The translations under genes were made by a program, and so were the position numbers. From Paenibacillus sp. RC334 (GTDB lineage Bacteria; Bacillota; Bacilli; Paenibacillales; Paenibacillaceae): a stretch of 64,000 bases of DNA. Within the stretch, counting starts at the first letter, position 1, and every line of letters starts with the position of its first letter. This document shows, piece by piece, positions 51,426 through 62,451 of this stretch. A model generated the notes under the pieces. That model ran no database searches and was not told where the DNA came from. It was given only the letters and a program-made list of their open reading frames with translations. Location of the stretch: contig NZ_CP125370.1 of the NCBI RefSeq assembly GCF_030034735.1, positions 1,488,001 to 1,552,000 on the forward strand, written 5' to 3'.

Positions 51426-53336
51426 TTAGATTTCTACCTTCAGTACGGGTTCCTTCATGATGATATCCCCCAGCTTGATTGGAAAAACAGATTGATAATC
51501 GCTTGTATTGGTGACAACCATGGCTGTTGTGATATCATATTCTTTTGCGATATGCTCCAGATCAAACGTGAGCAGCTTATCGCCTGCTTGAACTACATCA
51601 CCAGCCTGAACATGAGCCTCAAAAAACTGCCCGCGAAGCTTAACAGTATTGATTCCCACATGGATGAGCAGCTCTGCACCGTCGTTGCTGCGAATAACCA
51701 TGGCGTGCTTCGTTTTGAACACATTCAGCACGGTGCCGCTTACAGGTGAGGACAATTCGCCAATGGCAGGAACAAAGGCCACGCCTTTACCCATCAATTC
51801 GTCACCAAATGTCGGATCATTCACTTCCTTTAGTAGAATCGACCGACCTGTCATGGGAGCATAAATTGTCTCATTCGAAGCGGGAATATTTACATCTTCC
51901 TGTACCTCATTAGAGGAATCCGTTGAGCTGTCACGGTTTGCTGGAGAGACGGCCGTTTCGCTCGTGGTTTGCAAAGCTTCGTCGCTCAGTTCTTCGTTAA
52001 TCCCCATCAGTATAGCTGCGATTGTGGCTACAACGAATGCGATTACCATACCGCCAAATGCATACCAGAACGTCGGTCCAATCAGTGCAGGTAGCCCCGG
52101 AATCCCACCGTTGCCCGCCAGTACATAGGCATTCGCACCAAAGGCAAGGGAGAAGCCGCCACCTGCGGCACTACCGATCATACCCGCTACAAAAGGCCGT
52201 TTATATCTCATATTAACTCCATACATAGCAGGCTCGGTGACACCCATAAGTGCTGTCAGACTTGTAGAAAATGCTACAGATTTCAGCTTCTTATTCTTTG
52301 CACGGAAGAATACTCCCATGGTTGCTCCTGCCTGCCCCATATTGGAGATGTAGGTCAGCGGCAGAAACTTGTCAAAACCCAGTTTCGCCAAATTACTGAT
52401 CATGACTGGAACGAGCGCATAGTGCATGCCTGTCATCACGATCAACGCCATAGCTCCGCCCAAAATAATACCTGCGAACAAGCCGCCTTCGGAAATCAGC
52501 CAATTAATACCGCCTGACAATCCATTACCGATCAGAGTACCCAGCGGTCCAATAGCGATCAATGTAACCGGAACGACAATGAGCATCGTAATCAATGGGA
52601 CAAGTAATAGCTTAAAAGAAGAAGGAATGATACGGTCTACGCCTTTTTCGATATAAGACATCAGCCAAATGGCCAGAAGTATAGGGATAACGGAGGACGC
52701 ATAGGTAACGGCAGTAACCGGAATACCGATAAAAGAAACAGCTTGACCACTCGATAATAACGTTCCCATGTCCGGGTACATGAGTGCTGCACTGACGGCA
52801 ACGGCGACATAAGGGTTACAACCGAATTTTCGGGCGGCACTCACAGCAATCAATAGCGGCAGAAAATAAAAGACTCCGTCTCCGATCGCTGAGATAATTC
52901 GATACGTATCAGTGCCCGCTGTAAGCCAGCCCACGGATACGAGCAAAGCAATCAAACCTTTGAGCAAACCCGCACCCGCAATGGCAGGCAAAATAGGAGC
53001 AAATACACCTGCAATGAACTCAAATAATCTGGAGATAGCATTTTGTTTCTTTTTTTCAGAAGGTTTTTTTTCGCTGGAGTCACTCTTTAAAACAGGATAT
53101 AGCTGCGTCATGGCATTGAATACGCTGGCCACTTCGTTGCCGATAATGACCTGAAATTGATCACCAGATACATTTGTGCCCATAACCTTGTCCAGCTTCT
53201 TTAATTCATCCAGATTTACCTTGTCGTTATCCTTGAGATCAAAGCGCAAGCGTGTAACGCAATGATATACAGAATTAATATTGTCTGTTCCACCAACGGA
53301 GGCCACAATTTTTTGGGCTGTTTCCTGTTGATCCAT
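51426..53336 (-). CDS. bglP: PTS beta-glucoside transporter, EIIBCA
   Basis: A 636-residue PTS permease that imports and phosphorylates aryl-beta-glucosides. IIB is at the start (SVYHCVTRLRFDLKD with the phosphorylated Cys, about 25). IIC follows with about ten helices (105-460; GMHYALVPVMISNLAKLGFD, TEPAMYGVNMRYKRPFV). IIA is C-terminal (LIHVGINTVKL with the phospho-His, about 560). ATG at 53336 follows GGGGGG by 7 bases; the open frame runs upstream without a site. Expression depends on LicT acting at the switch upstream (53357-53440). It is 24 bases from bglH. Confidence 0.95.
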   Translation of the reverse strand: MDQQETAQKIVASVGGTDNINSVYHCVTRLRFDLKDNDKVNLDELKKLDKVMGTNVSGDQFQVIIGNEVASVFNAMTQLYPVLKSDSSEKKPSEKKKQNAISRLFEFIAGVFAPILPAIAGAGLLKGLIALLVSVGWLTAGTDTYRIISAIGDGVFYFLPLLIAVSAARKFGCNPYVAVAVSAALMYPDMGTLLSSGQAVSFIGIPVTAVTYASSVIPILLAIWLMSYIEKGVDRIIPSSFKLLLVPLITMLIVVPVTLIAIGPLGTLIGNGLSGGINWLISEGGLFAGIILGGAMALIVMTGMHYALVPVMISNLAKLGFDKFLPLTYISNMGQAGATMGVFFRAKNKKLKSVAFSTSLTALMGVTEPAMYGVNMRYKRPFVAGMIGSAAGGGFSLAFGANAYVLAGNGGIPGLPALIGPTFWYAFGGMVIAFVVATIAAILMGINEELSDEALQTTSETAVSPANRDSSTDSSNEVQEDVNIPASNETIYAPMTGRSILLKEVNDPTFGDELMGKGVAFVPAIGELSSPVSGTVLNVFKTKHAMVIRSNDGAELLIHVGINTVKLRGQFFEAHVQAGDVVQAGDKLLTFDLEHIAKEYDITTAMVVTNTSDYQSVFPIKLGDIIMKEPVLKVEI

Positions 53337-53356
53337 CTTGAATCCCCCCATTTTTA

Positions 53357-53440
53357 GGTAAAAAAATACCCGAATGAGCAGACCCACGTATCGTGAGCCT
53401 TTTTCATTCAGGTTTTGCCTGATTTAACAGTTACAAGCCT
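53357..53440 (-). promoter_or_regulatory. LicT antiterminator RAT and terminator before bglP
   Basis: Read leftward, GGCTTGTAACTG..CAGGCAAAACC (53409-53440) is a RAT element as bound by LicT/BglG. It overlaps a terminator whose arms ACCTGAATGA and TCATTCGGGT are followed by ATTTTTTT (53357-53413). The two structures exclude each other. Confidence 0.88.
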
Positions 53441-53449
53441 TGAAAATAT

Positions 53450-54283
53450 TTATTTTCTTTTGATGAGACGCTCCAAATGCAGTGTCAGATACAACTGCTC
53501 AGAATGCGTCATGGTATACTCGTAATTTTTTTGAATAAATCTTTCGATTTTACCAATGCATTTAAAAGTGTCTGCATAATTTTTCTTCACGACTTCATAC
53601 AAATATTCTTCTGCATCATCATGGCTCGAATGCGTAATAACGCGTTGGCAGAAATATTTGAGGTGTGTAATAAAACGGAAGTAATTCACGCTGTCCTCAT
53701 CAAATTCCACATTAAAATGATATTTAATAATGTTCATGATCTCCTGAAGCAACTGCATCATATGAGTGACATCATTCATCGAATCATTAATTTCAGCATT
53801 CACGAAATGAAGGGCAATATTACAAATCTCTTCCTTAGGGAATTCAATACCCAGACGTTCGCGCAAAAGCGTCAACGATTCTTTGGCAGCGTCATATTCA
53901 GCCTTATAAAAATGCTGAATTTCCCATGATAGTGGGTTGCGTACGATCATGTCATGCTCCATACGCTGTATGGCAAAATGAATATGATCGGATAGGGATA
54001 CATAGATACCGTCACTTATTTTTTTGTTCAACTGTGTGCGCGCCAGACTAACAATGTCATCGGTGACTTGTAAAATATCAATCGGAACTTCCATGACGAT
54101 CGCTTTAAACTTCTCATAAATATTTGCATCCTGAAGACGGAAAATTTTCTCAATCCGATTTTCATCAATCGGGTCACCCGCACGGAAGTTAAAGCCGATA
54201 CCCCGGCCGAGGATAAGCAGCTCCTGATTTTTATCGTCCACCGTACTGACAATATTATTGTTGAAGATTTGTTTAATTATCAC
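53450..54283 (-). CDS. licT: BglG-family antiterminator LicT
   Basis: A 277-residue regulator. The RNA-binding CAT domain is N-terminal (IIKQIFNNNIVSTVDDKNQE, LLILGRGIGFNFRAGDPID). Two PTS-regulated domains follow (PRD1 about 65-170 with SDHIHFAIQR; PRD2 about 172-277 with HLKYFCQRVITHSSHDD). Phosphorylation of PRD His residues by HPr and BglP tunes activity. GTG at 54283 (GGGTGG 7 bases upstream) gives the family's usual start and length. It controls its own gene and bglPH through two RAT switches. Confidence 0.95.
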   Translation of the reverse strand: MIIKQIFNNNIVSTVDDKNQELLILGRGIGFNFRAGDPIDENRIEKIFRLQDANIYEKFKAIVMEVPIDILQVTDDIVSLARTQLNKKISDGIYVSLSDHIHFAIQRMEHDMIVRNPLSWEIQHFYKAEYDAAKESLTLLRERLGIEFPKEEICNIALHFVNAEINDSMNDVTHMMQLLQEIMNIIKYHFNVEFDEDSVNYFRFITHLKYFCQRVITHSSHDDAEEYLYEVVKKNYADTFKCIGKIERFIQKNYEYTMTHSEQLYLTLHLERLIKRK

Positions 54284-54303
54284 ATTGAACCACCCATTTT
54301 GAG

Positions 54304-54385
54304 GAATAAAAAAGAGCAAAACTACAACAGAAATAAACATCATCATTTCTGTTGTGGTTTTGCCCGCATTACCGGTAACAAGCCT
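54304..54385 (-). promoter_or_regulatory. RAT and terminator before licT
   Basis: Read leftward, GGCTTGTTACCGG..GCGGGCAAAACC (54356-54385) is a second RAT. It is followed by a long stem, GCAAAACCACAACAGAAAT with ATTTCTGTTGTAGTTTTGC, then TCTTTTTT. LicT thus promotes its own readthrough. Confidence 0.88.
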
Positions 54386-54392
54386 CACGGAT

Positions 54393-54421
54393 AAGTTATC
54401 ATGATCTGAAAACGTTGTCAA
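54393..54421 (-). promoter_or_regulatory. Promoter of licT operon with cre box
   Basis: Read leftward: TTGACA (54416-54421), 17 bases, TAACTT (54393-54398). TGACAACGTTTTCA (54407-54420) fits the CcpA catabolite-response consensus at all fixed positions and covers the -35, so glucose repression is expected. Confidence 0.85.
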
Positions 54422-54515
54422 CTTTTTTTGAGATTAGAAGTGAACCACCAGTAGAATCTTTTGCTATACTAAAAAAAAAAATTTTACAGAATCATGTTAC
54501 ATAAAGGAGATTACG

Positions 54516-56043
54516 ATGATACCATCCGTTGGAGATATTTATTGTGTGTACTCGGACAAATTGCAGCAATATGTAGCCTGTCAGATCACCATGCTTAGAG
54601 AGACTGATTCTAAAAGAAACCCACAGCTTGCCGCTGTACTTGAACTGGATTGGACAGGAGATCGTCTACCAGATGAGGCAGAACTACATACGATGAAACC
54701 TCTCGTTTGCGATTTTCACTTCTGGAACAATCGCTTAGATCATAGTTTTGTCGGAGCCAATGTCCCGCCTAACTATACTTTGGTTGGCAATATTCCACCC
54801 TTAGTTCAGGAGGAAACGAACAGTTACAGTGGCGGGTGGCATGTGAGGAAGCCTGCATCGTCAGCGTAATTGGGAAAAGATTGATCCGGGTAAACGGGAA
54901 CAATTTAAAGCTGCTGCAAACGATGACACCTTTATTGAGATCGGGGGTCAGAGCATACGCCGGGATACCAGTAAAATTAACGTTACGATCCTGCAAGTGA
55001 TAGACGATATGTCTGAATTGGACAAGCTTCCTTGCCTGATGACGATACACACCGATAACGCAGATCAAGCACTGATTCATTATGTAAAAAGCAATCCATT
55101 TATCAATGAACTTCAGCTCATATCATGTAGCTCAAGCCAACTGGATCTCAGAAATAGTCATGTGAGTCGGCTTATTTTGAATGCAGAAGGTATCGAAGAA
55201 CTTTATCTGAACGAGGATCTGGAACAACTCATGTTAAGCGGCACCCTTTCACCCGGCCTGACGATTCATGCTCATGAGGATGGACGATGGATGGGTGTTC
55301 AATATTCTGCCGATGTTCCGACATTTCACGGACTTGATCGTTTAAATGCGCTTTCTTTGACCAATGTTAAAGAAATCAATATGCAGCAAATTGTCGTTCG
55401 TTTTCCTCATCTGTATGAATTACGGATCTGGGGCAAGCCGGGAATCATCTCTAATCTGCATAGCTTAGAGCGACTCAAGGAGCTGCGCCAATTCACTACA
55501 TACGACCTGTTCGGATTCAAGGGTGAAGAATTTCCTGCTCCAGACCGATTGCCGCATTTGTCCATGTTGTGGATGACCAGCTTACCAGCAGACGCAGGCA
55601 AGTTGATTAAGGCTGCTTACAAAAAAGAAGTCCCACGTGGACTAGACCTCTCCATTACCAAAGCGCGTAAACCGGAATGGCTGACTGAAAATCTGGACAA
55701 TCCGTTTCGGGATTGGGATGGACGCGAGCAGATCACAGCAGCCAATGCCAAAAAATCCGCCCAACTATATAAAAAAATGCTGGCAACTGTACGAACACTG
55801 GATGAACAAATGGGCATAAATACAGTGAATGCAACATTGAAATCGCTGGTGACGGAATACACAGAAGCTTTTAACGAAATGGATCGACGTACCGGGTTTA
55901 TCGAAACGGTAGAACGCGAAGAAATTTATATGGTGCTGGCAGGTCTATTGGATCAAGTGGAGCAGCAGCTTGGTGAGCAAAGGAAGGCTTTCGTTGACAG
56001 AGATCCGTTGTTTGAGATTTTTGATCAACTACGTGATTTTTAG
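54516..56043 (+). pseudogene. Leucine-rich unknown protein, frameshifted
   Basis: One frame begins at ATG 54516 (IPSVGDIYCVYSDKLQQYVA) and reaches GGWHVRKPASSA at 54869. From 54847 another frame continues as LHRQRNWEKIDPGKREQFKA and runs to 56043 (FEIFDQLRDF). Removing one C at about 54852-54853 joins them smoothly (HVRKLHRQRNWEK) into a protein of about 508 residues. The second part has LRR-like strands (HLYELRIWGKPGIISNLHSL, ERLKELRQFTTYDLFG). No family is recognised. Ribosome site AAAGGAG lies upstream of the start. Confidence 0.75.
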
Positions 56044-56318
56044 AAAAATGGATGTGAAGCAGATACGACAACTACTCCGATTCTAATTCAAATGGCGGCG
56101 GGTGGAGTGTACAGTCGTCTGCATACTGCCCAATTTGGTTCCTGATACTATGATTTGTACGATAAAAGCGCCAAGGCTGGGGGACAAACCAGTCTCTGGC
56201 GCTTGTTTTCATACGAAATAACCTGATTGATCTAATTTATGCATTGGTATGTTGAGAAAAAGGAAATGCTCATCGACGGAAAAGTTTATACAATGGAAGA
56301 AGGATAGGAATTGTGAAA
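56044..56318. other. Intergenic stretch with one terminator
   Basis: Contains a terminator (56166-56211) and otherwise no supported gene. A tiny frame MLIDGKVYTMEEG near 56269 has no ribosome site. Confidence 0.35.
56166..56211 (+). terminator. Rho-independent terminator
   Basis: AAGCGCCAAGGCTGG and CCAGTCTCTGGCGCTT pair with one bulge, loop GGGACAAA, then GTTTTC. It ends the frameshifted gene to its left. Confidence 0.75.
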
Positions 56319-56348
56319 TTCGACTTTTGATGAAGGATTTCATATAAT
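56319..56348 (+). promoter_or_regulatory. Possible promoter of odhAB
   Basis: TTCGAC (56319-56324), 18 bases, TATAAT (56343-56348), about 100 bases before odhA. A good -10 with a weak -35. Confidence 0.4.
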
Positions 56349-56450
56349 GTGAGCATATTGTGAACAACTTAAATTGAGAATTTTGCGAAAACTGAAATGA
56401 AAATGATTTCCGTCCAGCTATGAATTTCAAAATTTGACGGAGGGAACGAG

Positions 56451-59342
56451 ATGACAATGGAAGAGAGCAGCAGACAGGTACCTTGGCAGAGTTATTATGG
56501 ACCTAATTTAGGTTATGTGCAGGACCAGTATGAAAAGTATGTAGCGGACCCCGGAACAGTTGATCCGGCTTACCGCGAGCTGTTTGATCAATGGGGTGAG
56601 CCGCCGCAATCCGAATACTCGGCTGCTTCCATGATAGACTACAAATTGCAAGGCCCCCCGGCAAGCGCTCAGGGACATCTTGATTCGAACACATTACAGA
56701 AAGCGGTTACAGCTGGGAAAATGGTGTGGAACATCCGTGAATACGGACATTTGGCTGCACAAATAGACCCGCTGGGACTGGATGCCGAGCAGGATACACG
56801 CTTGCTTGATCCGGCATCCTACGGTTTAACTGAACAGGACCTAAAGGCTTTTCCGGCCTCTTTAATATGGGATAACGCTCCCGCTGGAACACTTAACGGC
56901 TGGGAAGCCATCCAACGCTTGCGTGTGGCATACACAGGCCCGATTGCCTATGAATTTAGTCACATTCATAACGAGGAGGAACGCCGCTGGCTGAACAGCT
57001 ACGCTGAATCCGGCTGGTCCTCCAAACCACTCACCACACAGGAACGCAAGGCGTTGCTAGGCAGACTGGTAGAGGTGGAGCAGTTCGAAGAGTTTTTGCA
57101 TAAAACGTTTGTCGGACAGAAACGTTTTTCCATCGAAGGTAATGATGTCCTCGTACCAGTACTCGACGAGATTATCCGTCTTACGACGAATGCAGGTGCA
57201 AGCCACGTGTTGATGGGGATGGCGCATCGTGGTCGTCTGAATGTACTGGCCCACGTACTGGGCAAGCCTTACAGCAAAATTTTCTCTGAATTTCATCATT
57301 CTCCGAATAAGGATCTGATTCCGTCGGAAGGCTCGACAGGGATTAATTATGGCTGGACCGGAGATGTAAAATATCATCTGGGTGCCAATCGTTTTGTAAA
57401 GGATGGGGAAGCGGTACAGGCCCGTCTGACATTGGCGAATAACCCGAGTCATCTGGAATACGTGAACCCGGTCGTGCAGGGCTTTTCCCGCGCAGCACAG
57501 GAAGATCGCAGTGAGGCAGGCTATCCGAAGCTGGATGTCAGCAAGGCGGCAACCATTATCATGCATGGCGATGCGGCTTTTCCAGGTGAAGGCATCGTGG
57601 CGGAATCACTTAATTTCACGAATTTACGCGGCTTCCGTAATGGCGGCTCGGTTCATATTATTGTTAACAATCGTCTGGGCTTTACAACAGAAAGCGTGGA
57701 TTCACGTTCGACCCGCTATGCAAGCGATCTGGCCAAAGGCTACGAAATTCCGATCGTACACGTGAACGCGGACAATCCCGAGGCGTGCATTGCAGCAGCT
57801 CGAATGGCTGGCGAATATCGCAACCGTTTCAAGAAGGATTTCCTGATTGATCTGATTGGCTACCGCCGTTACGGTCATAATGAATCCGATGATCCGGAAA
57901 CAACGCAACCGCTGGTATACAGCAAGGTGAAAAACCATCCAACGGTTAGCAAATTGTACGCTCAAAAACTGATTAAGCAAGGAATCGTGGATGAAGCGTT
58001 TAATGCTGGACTTATCGAAAAGGTACAAAATCGACTCAAGGAAGCGCATGAGCATGTGAAGAATAACCCGGAAGAGGAGCCTGCAATTGCTCCTTCCAAG
58101 GCAAAACGGGGTCAGGATTCTGTGGTTCGTACGGCTGTAGAGTTGAAAAAGCTGCGTCAGATCAATGAAAACCTGCTGAAATGGCCAAAAGCCTTCCAGG
58201 TATATCCGAAGCTGGATCGTATTTTACAGCGTAGAAAAACGGCTCTGAACGAAGGTGAAAAGGTGGATTGGAGCTTGGCGGAAACGCTCGCTCTGGCTAC
58301 GATTCTGGCAGATGGCAAACCGATCCGTATGACGGGTCAAGATGCGGAGCGGGCAACGTTTGCTCACCGTAACCTCGTGTTGCACGAGCCTGAAACGGGC
58401 AATACGCATTGTCCTTTGCACACATTGCCGGAAGCACGTGCTTCGTTCAGTATTCATAATAGCCCGTTGTCTGAGGCGTCTGTCCTTGGCTTTGAGTATG
58501 GCTATAACGTGTACTCTCCTGAAACGTTAGTGATTTGGGAAGCGCAATTCGGTGATTTTGCCAACTGTGCGCAGGTTATTTTCGATCAGTTCATTTCCGC
58601 TGGCCGTGCCAAATGGAGACAGAAATCCAGTCTGGTAATGCTGTTGCCGCATGGTAGTGAAGGGCAAGGACCGGAGCATACAAGTGCACGTCTGGAACGA
58701 TTCCTCCAACTGTCTGCACAAAATAACTGGACTGTAGCTAACTTGAGCAGTGCCTCGCAGTATTTCCATCTGCTGCGCCGTCAGGCTGCATTAAGCGAGA
58801 GTGAGGAAGCTCGTCCGCTTGTGATGATGTCGCCGAAGAGTCTCATTCGTAATAACCGTGTGGCTTCGCCTGCTTCCGAATTCAGCGAAGGAACATTCCG
58901 TCCCGTGCTGGAGCAGCCCGGATTGGGTGCGCGCCCGGATCGTGTAGAACGGATTGTACTATGCAGTGGCAAGATTGCCATTGATCTGGAAGAAGCGTTG
59001 GAGAAGGACAAGGCTGAAGCGGAGGACCGTCTGCACATTATTCGTGTCGAGCAGTTGTATCCTTTCCCAGAAGAGGAAATTCGGAATATTTTCAGCCGTT
59101 TCCAGCATGTTAAGGAATTCGTATGGGCACAGGAAGAACCGAAAAACATGGGTGCCTGGAGTTACATTGAGCCTCGTTTGCGGAATGTTGTGCCGCAAGG
59201 AGCGGAAATCCGCTATGCAGGCAGACCGGATCGTTCCAGCCCAGCGAGCGGTTATCAGCAAGTACACAGCCTAGAGCAGCAGCGAATTATTCAATCAGCG
59301 TTGAAGCAGGATTCCAAAAACAATATTACACTGGGGAGGTAG
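56451..59342 (+). CDS. odhA: 2-oxoglutarate dehydrogenase E1 component
   Basis: The thiamine-diphosphate-dependent E1 subunit, which decarboxylates 2-oxoglutarate in the TCA cycle and passes succinyl to OdhB. The 963-residue length fits the family. Visible marks: [20 protein letters not shown] at the N-terminus; [20 protein letters not shown] (about 254); the VNNRLGFTT metal-diphosphate region (about 403-412); [27 protein letters not shown] (about 695) and [27 protein letters not shown] lies upstream of the ATG. The downstream odhB starts 5 bases after the stop. Confidence 0.97.
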   Translation: MTMEESSRQVPWQSYYGPNLGYVQDQYEKYVADPGTVDPAYRELFDQWGEPPQSEYSAASMIDYKLQGPPASAQGHLDSNTLQKAVTAGKMVWNIREYGHLAAQIDPLGLDAEQDTRLLDPASYGLTEQDLKAFPASLIWDNAPAGTLNGWEAIQRLRVAYTGPIAYEFSHIHNEEERRWLNSYAESGWSSKPLTTQERKALLGRLVEVEQFEEFLHKTFVGQKRFSIEGNDVLVPVLDEIIRLTTNAGASHVLMGMAHRGRLNVLAHVLGKPYSKIFSEFHHSPNKDLIPSEGSTGINYGWTGDVKYHLGANRFVKDGEAVQARLTLANNPSHLEYVNPVVQGFSRAAQEDRSEAGYPKLDVSKAATIIMHGDAAFPGEGIVAESLNFTNLRGFRNGGSVHIIVNNRLGFTTESVDSRSTRYASDLAKGYEIPIVHVNADNPEACIAAARMAGEYRNRFKKDFLIDLIGYRRYGHNESDDPETTQPLVYSKVKNHPTVSKLYAQKLIKQGIVDEAFNAGLIEKVQNRLKEAHEHVKNNPEEEPAIAPSKAKRGQDSVVRTAVELKKLRQINENLLKWPKAFQVYPKLDRILQRRKTALNEGEKVDWSLAETLALATILADGKPIRMTGQDAERATFAHRNLVLHEPETGNTHCPLHTLPEARASFSIHNSPLSEASVLGFEYGYNVYSPETLVIWEAQFGDFANCAQVIFDQFISAGRAKWRQKSSLVMLLPHGSEGQGPEHTSARLERFLQLSAQNNWTVANLSSASQYFHLLRRQAALSESEEARPLVMMSPKSLIRNNRVASPASEFSEGTFRPVLEQPGLGARPDRVERIVLCSGKIAIDLEEALEKDKAEAEDRLHIIRVEQLYPFPEEEIRNIFSRFQHVKEFVWAQEEPKNMGAWSYIEPRLRNVVPQGAEIRYAGRPDRSSPASGYQQVHSLEQQRIIQSALKQDSKNNITLGR

Positions 59343-59347
59343 CGGCT

Positions 59348-60658
59348 GTGAGCGATATTTTAGTGCCAGCAATGGGAGAATCCATCACGGAAGGAACAAT
59401 CTCCAAATGGCTTGTGAAGGAAGGGGATTCCATAGGACAGGGGGATGTTCTACTGGAGCTGGAAACTGATAAGGTCAATCTGGAAATTAGCGCAGAAGAA
59501 GCGGGCGTAGTCCAGAAAATCCTTCGACAGGAAGGGGAAACGGTGGTTATCGGTGAAGCTGTAGGCTTGATCGGAAGCGGCAGTGGGAGCGTTAGCGCAG
59601 GATCATCCGGTGCCGGAGAAGCAGCAGCGACCAAAGCGCCGGAGGCACCGCCTGTAGCCACTTCGCCTGCTTCCACAGCAGGCGATGGCAAATCAGCAGC
59701 GGAACAGGCCGCACAGCCTATTCCGTCCCACGGTGACGGGAACGGTCAGACGGCATCTCCCTCTGCCCGGAAGCTGGCGCGTGAGCGCGGAATTGATCTG
59801 GAGCAGGTACAGGGGAAGGACCCGCTTGGACGCGTGTTCCAGGAGGACGTTAAAACGCATGGGAACAGCGCCGATGTTTCGCGTGCTGCATCACCTGCAC
59901 CTGCTTCTCCCGCTGCGAATAAACCTGCTGCGTCTCCGTCTCAGACAGAGTACAGCAAGCCGGTAGAACGTCAGCGCATGTCCCGCCGCAGAGCGACCAT
60001 TGCCAAACGTCTCGTTGAGGCACAGCAAACGGCCGCTATGCTTACGACCTTTAATGAAGTGGATATGACCGCCATCCTTGATGTTCGCAAACGCCGCAAA
60101 GATAAGTTCAAGGAGAAGCACGATGTTGGGCTGGGCTTTATGTCCTTCTTTACGAAGGCAGTGGTCGGTGCGCTCAAGCGTTTCCCTACTGTAAATGCGG
60201 AAATTAACGGCGATGATATCGTACTGAAAAAATACTATGATATCGGGATTGCTGTATCTGCGAAGGAAGGGCTGGTTGTACCCGTTGTACGGGATGCTGA
60301 TCGTCTCGGCTTTGCCGAAATCGAGAAAAGCATTGCAGATTTGGCTGGCAAAGCACGTTCCAATTCGCTTTCTCTGGCGGATCTGCAAGGTGGAACCTTT
60401 ACCATTACCAACGGAGGTATTTTCGGTTCCTTGCTGTCTACGCCGATCCTGAATTCACCGCAAGTGGGTATTTTGGGAATGCATAAAATCCAGCTTCGCC
60501 CGATTGCCATTGACGAGGAACGTATGGAAAATCGTCCGATGATGTATATCGCGTTGTCCTACGATCACCGGATTATTGATGGCAGCGAAGCGGTTCGCTT
60601 CCTGGTAACGGTCAAAGAATTGCTGGAAGATCCGGAATCGCTGTTGCTGGAAGGATAA
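59348..60658 (+). CDS. odhB: Dihydrolipoyl succinyltransferase, E2 component
   Basis: The core acyltransferase of the 2-oxoglutarate dehydrogenase complex. The lipoyl domain (1-76) carries the modified Lys in [11 protein letters not shown]. An Ala/Pro/Ser-rich linker and the subunit-binding domain follow ([20 protein letters not shown], about 137-156; [11 protein letters not shown]). A second linker leads to the catalytic domain (about 205-436), with [20 protein letters not shown] and the active-site [14 protein letters not shown] (His, Asp). GTG at 59348 has GGGGAGG 8-9 bases upstream. The dihydrolipoyl dehydrogenase is encoded elsewhere. Confidence 0.97.
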   Translation: MSDILVPAMGESITEGTISKWLVKEGDSIGQGDVLLELETDKVNLEISAEEAGVVQKILRQEGETVVIGEAVGLIGSGSGSVSAGSSGAGEAAATKAPEAPPVATSPASTAGDGKSAAEQAAQPIPSHGDGNGQTASPSARKLARERGIDLEQVQGKDPLGRVFQEDVKTHGNSADVSRAASPAPASPAANKPAASPSQTEYSKPVERQRMSRRRATIAKRLVEAQQTAAMLTTFNEVDMTAILDVRKRRKDKFKEKHDVGLGFMSFFTKAVVGALKRFPTVNAEINGDDIVLKKYYDIGIAVSAKEGLVVPVVRDADRLGFAEIEKSIADLAGKARSNSLSLADLQGGTFTITNGGIFGSLLSTPILNSPQVGILGMHKIQLRPIAIDEERMENRPMMYIALSYDHRIIDGSEAVRFLVTVKELLEDPESLLLEG

Positions 60659-60692
60659 ATAGATCAACAGTTGTATCCAATCTTTACGTATA

Positions 60693-60727
60693 TGAAAAAG
60701 CAGGCTCTTGCGGGTCTGCTTTTTTTC
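60693..60727 (+). terminator. Rho-independent terminator
   Basis: AAAAAGCAGG/TCTGCTTTTTT stem with loop CTCTTGCGGG, followed by TC. It closes the odhAB operon. Confidence 0.82.
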
Positions 60728-60795
60728 ATGCATAGTTATAACATAAGATTACAGGTAGTAGGATACTCAGATGCAGAGAAGGGTGGGGAACTGTT

Positions 60796-61326
60796 TTGGA
60801 TCATGATTTGCGCTACCCGATTGGGCCATTCGTCGTTCCGGATACCATTACAGAAGAACAGCTTCTGGCATGGACTCACGATATTGCTGAACTGCCTTCT
60901 CAGCTTCGTCAGGCGGTCGAAGGGCTGGACGAACAACAGTTGAACACGCCTTATCGCGAAGGAGGCTGGACGGTTCGGCAGGTTGTCCATCATTTGGCAG
61001 ACAGCCATATGAACGGTTATATTCGCTTCAAGCTAGCGCTAACAGAGGATACACCCACGATTAAGCCATATGATGAGGGGCGTTGGGCCGAAATACCGGA
61101 TGCAAGGGAGCTTCCGCTGGAGCCTTCTCTGCAATTGCTGGAAGGGCTGCATGAACGGTGGGTGGTTGTGTTGCGTTCGCTGGGGGATGATCAATTACAC
61201 CGAACGTTTATCCATCCGGAATCGGGTCAGACGATCCGCCTGGAACGAAACATTGGCATCTATGCCTGGCACGGCAAACATCATATAGCTCATATTACTT
61301 CCCTAAGAGAACGGAATACATGGTAA
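60796..61326 (+). CDS. DinB-like putative metal hydrolase, YfiT type
   Basis: A 176-residue protein of the YfiT/BstA group of the DinB superfamily, named putative metal-dependent hydrolases. [20 protein letters not shown] has the first His ligand, and [20 protein letters not shown] the others. The N-terminus ([20 protein letters not shown]) is typical of YfiT. Related enzymes are bacillithiol transferases, so thiol chemistry is possible. TTG at 60796 is chosen because GGGTGGGG lies 7 bases upstream. Confidence 0.93.
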   Translation: MDHDLRYPIGPFVVPDTITEEQLLAWTHDIAELPSQLRQAVEGLDEQQLNTPYREGGWTVRQVVHHLADSHMNGYIRFKLALTEDTPTIKPYDEGRWAEIPDARELPLEPSLQLLEGLHERWVVVLRSLGDDQLHRTFIHPESGQTIRLERNIGIYAWHGKHHIAHITSLRERNTW

Positions 61327-61381
61327 TCTCCTAATAAGCTGAACTGAAAAGTTACTTGTGGTGTCACGACGCAGACAAAGA

Positions 61382-61438
61382 AATAAAAAGAAACCTTTAA
61401 ACTCACTTTAACCGTGGTTTTGAAGGTTTCTTTTTATT
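61382..61438. terminator. Bidirectional terminator between convergent genes
   Basis: AATAAAAAGAAACCTT and its exact inverse AAGGTTTCTTTTTATT flank a 24-base loop, giving T-rich tails in both directions. It serves the rightward YfiT-like gene and the leftward hydrolase gene. Confidence 0.85.
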
Positions 61439-61447
61439 AAGAGCTAT

Positions 61448-62425
61448 TTATGAAGATGCCTCAGAGCCTCCAGACATAACAGAAACGGAGGTCGCTGCTG
61501 TGTTAATATGGCGATCCAGCCAATCAACGATATCGGTCATGACCTCATGGCGATTCGTTTCATGCAGCATCTCATGTCGGCCGTCAGGATAGAGACGATA
61601 TTCTACATCCTGAAGCTTCAGACTCCGGTACATATCCACCAGCGTTAGAACACCTTTACCGAACAACCCCACCGGATCACGATCCCCGGCAAAAATATAG
61701 ATTGGCAGCTTGGGATTGATTTTTTCGAGTGAGGAGGGCCAATGAATTTCCTGCAAAAGCCGGAAAAAATCTAGAAAAAAGCCTGTCGTGCAGATGGCAC
61801 CGCATAACGGATCATGTACGAATTGGTCTACTTCATCGGGATCGCGGGATAACCAGTCGAACGCTGTACGCACCGGACGAAAGGCTCGATTAAATCCGCC
61901 GAAGACCATAGCGTTGAGCAGTATGCTGCGGTGATCCATTCCTTGCAGTTTGGCTTGCAGCAGGGCAACTTGTTCTCCAAGTTTCAGCAGGCCACGCCGT
62001 CCGTTCGTTCCCGATAAAATAAATCCGTGATACTGTTGCTTATCATCATACATGATTTTCTGGGTTAAAAAGGATCCCATACTGTGACCGAGCAAAAAAC
62101 GAGGCTGATCTGGAAACTCCTTGGCCGCAATTTCGCCCAGATCCAGCATACCGCTTGCCATTCGTTGGAATGCATTCGCCCCTGGCATGCCAAGCTTATC
62201 AGAATCACCGGCGGTACGTCCGTGGCCGATATGATCGTTGGCATATACACCATAGCCGGAAGCTGTAAGCTTCTCAGCCAAGCGAATATAGCGGTAGGAT
62301 GTCTCGCACATCCCGTGCGAAATCTGAACGATTCCCCGCACGGGCGTATGCTGATCCGGTAGCCAGCGGTAGGCAAAAAGCTCCGTTCCGTCATTTTCAG
62401 CGATGGTGAAGGTATATTCCCGCAT
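61448..62425 (-). CDS. Alpha/beta hydrolase, monoglyceride-lipase type
   Basis: A 325-residue serine hydrolase of the S33/monoacylglycerol lipase type. GIVQISHGMCETSYRYIRLA (oxyanion HGM), the nucleophile elbow LLGHSMGSF (about 113-121), Asp in FAGDRDPVG and His in YPDGRHEMLHE form a complete triad. The substrate is an ester or lipid; the natural one is not known. It is 26 bases downstream of manA and read in the same direction, so perhaps co-transcribed. Confidence 0.92.
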   Translation of the reverse strand: MREYTFTIAENDGTELFAYRWLPDQHTPVRGIVQISHGMCETSYRYIRLAEKLTASGYGVYANDHIGHGRTAGDSDKLGMPGANAFQRMASGMLDLGEIAAKEFPDQPRFLLGHSMGSFLTQKIMYDDKQQYHGFILSGTNGRRGLLKLGEQVALLQAKLQGMDHRSILLNAMVFGGFNRAFRPVRTAFDWLSRDPDEVDQFVHDPLCGAICTTGFFLDFFRLLQEIHWPSSLEKINPKLPIYIFAGDRDPVGLFGKGVLTLVDMYRSLKLQDVEYRLYPDGRHEMLHETNRHEVMTDIVDWLDRHINTAATSVSVMSGGSEASS

Positions 62426-62451
62426 AAGTTAGACAACACACCCTTTAAGCT

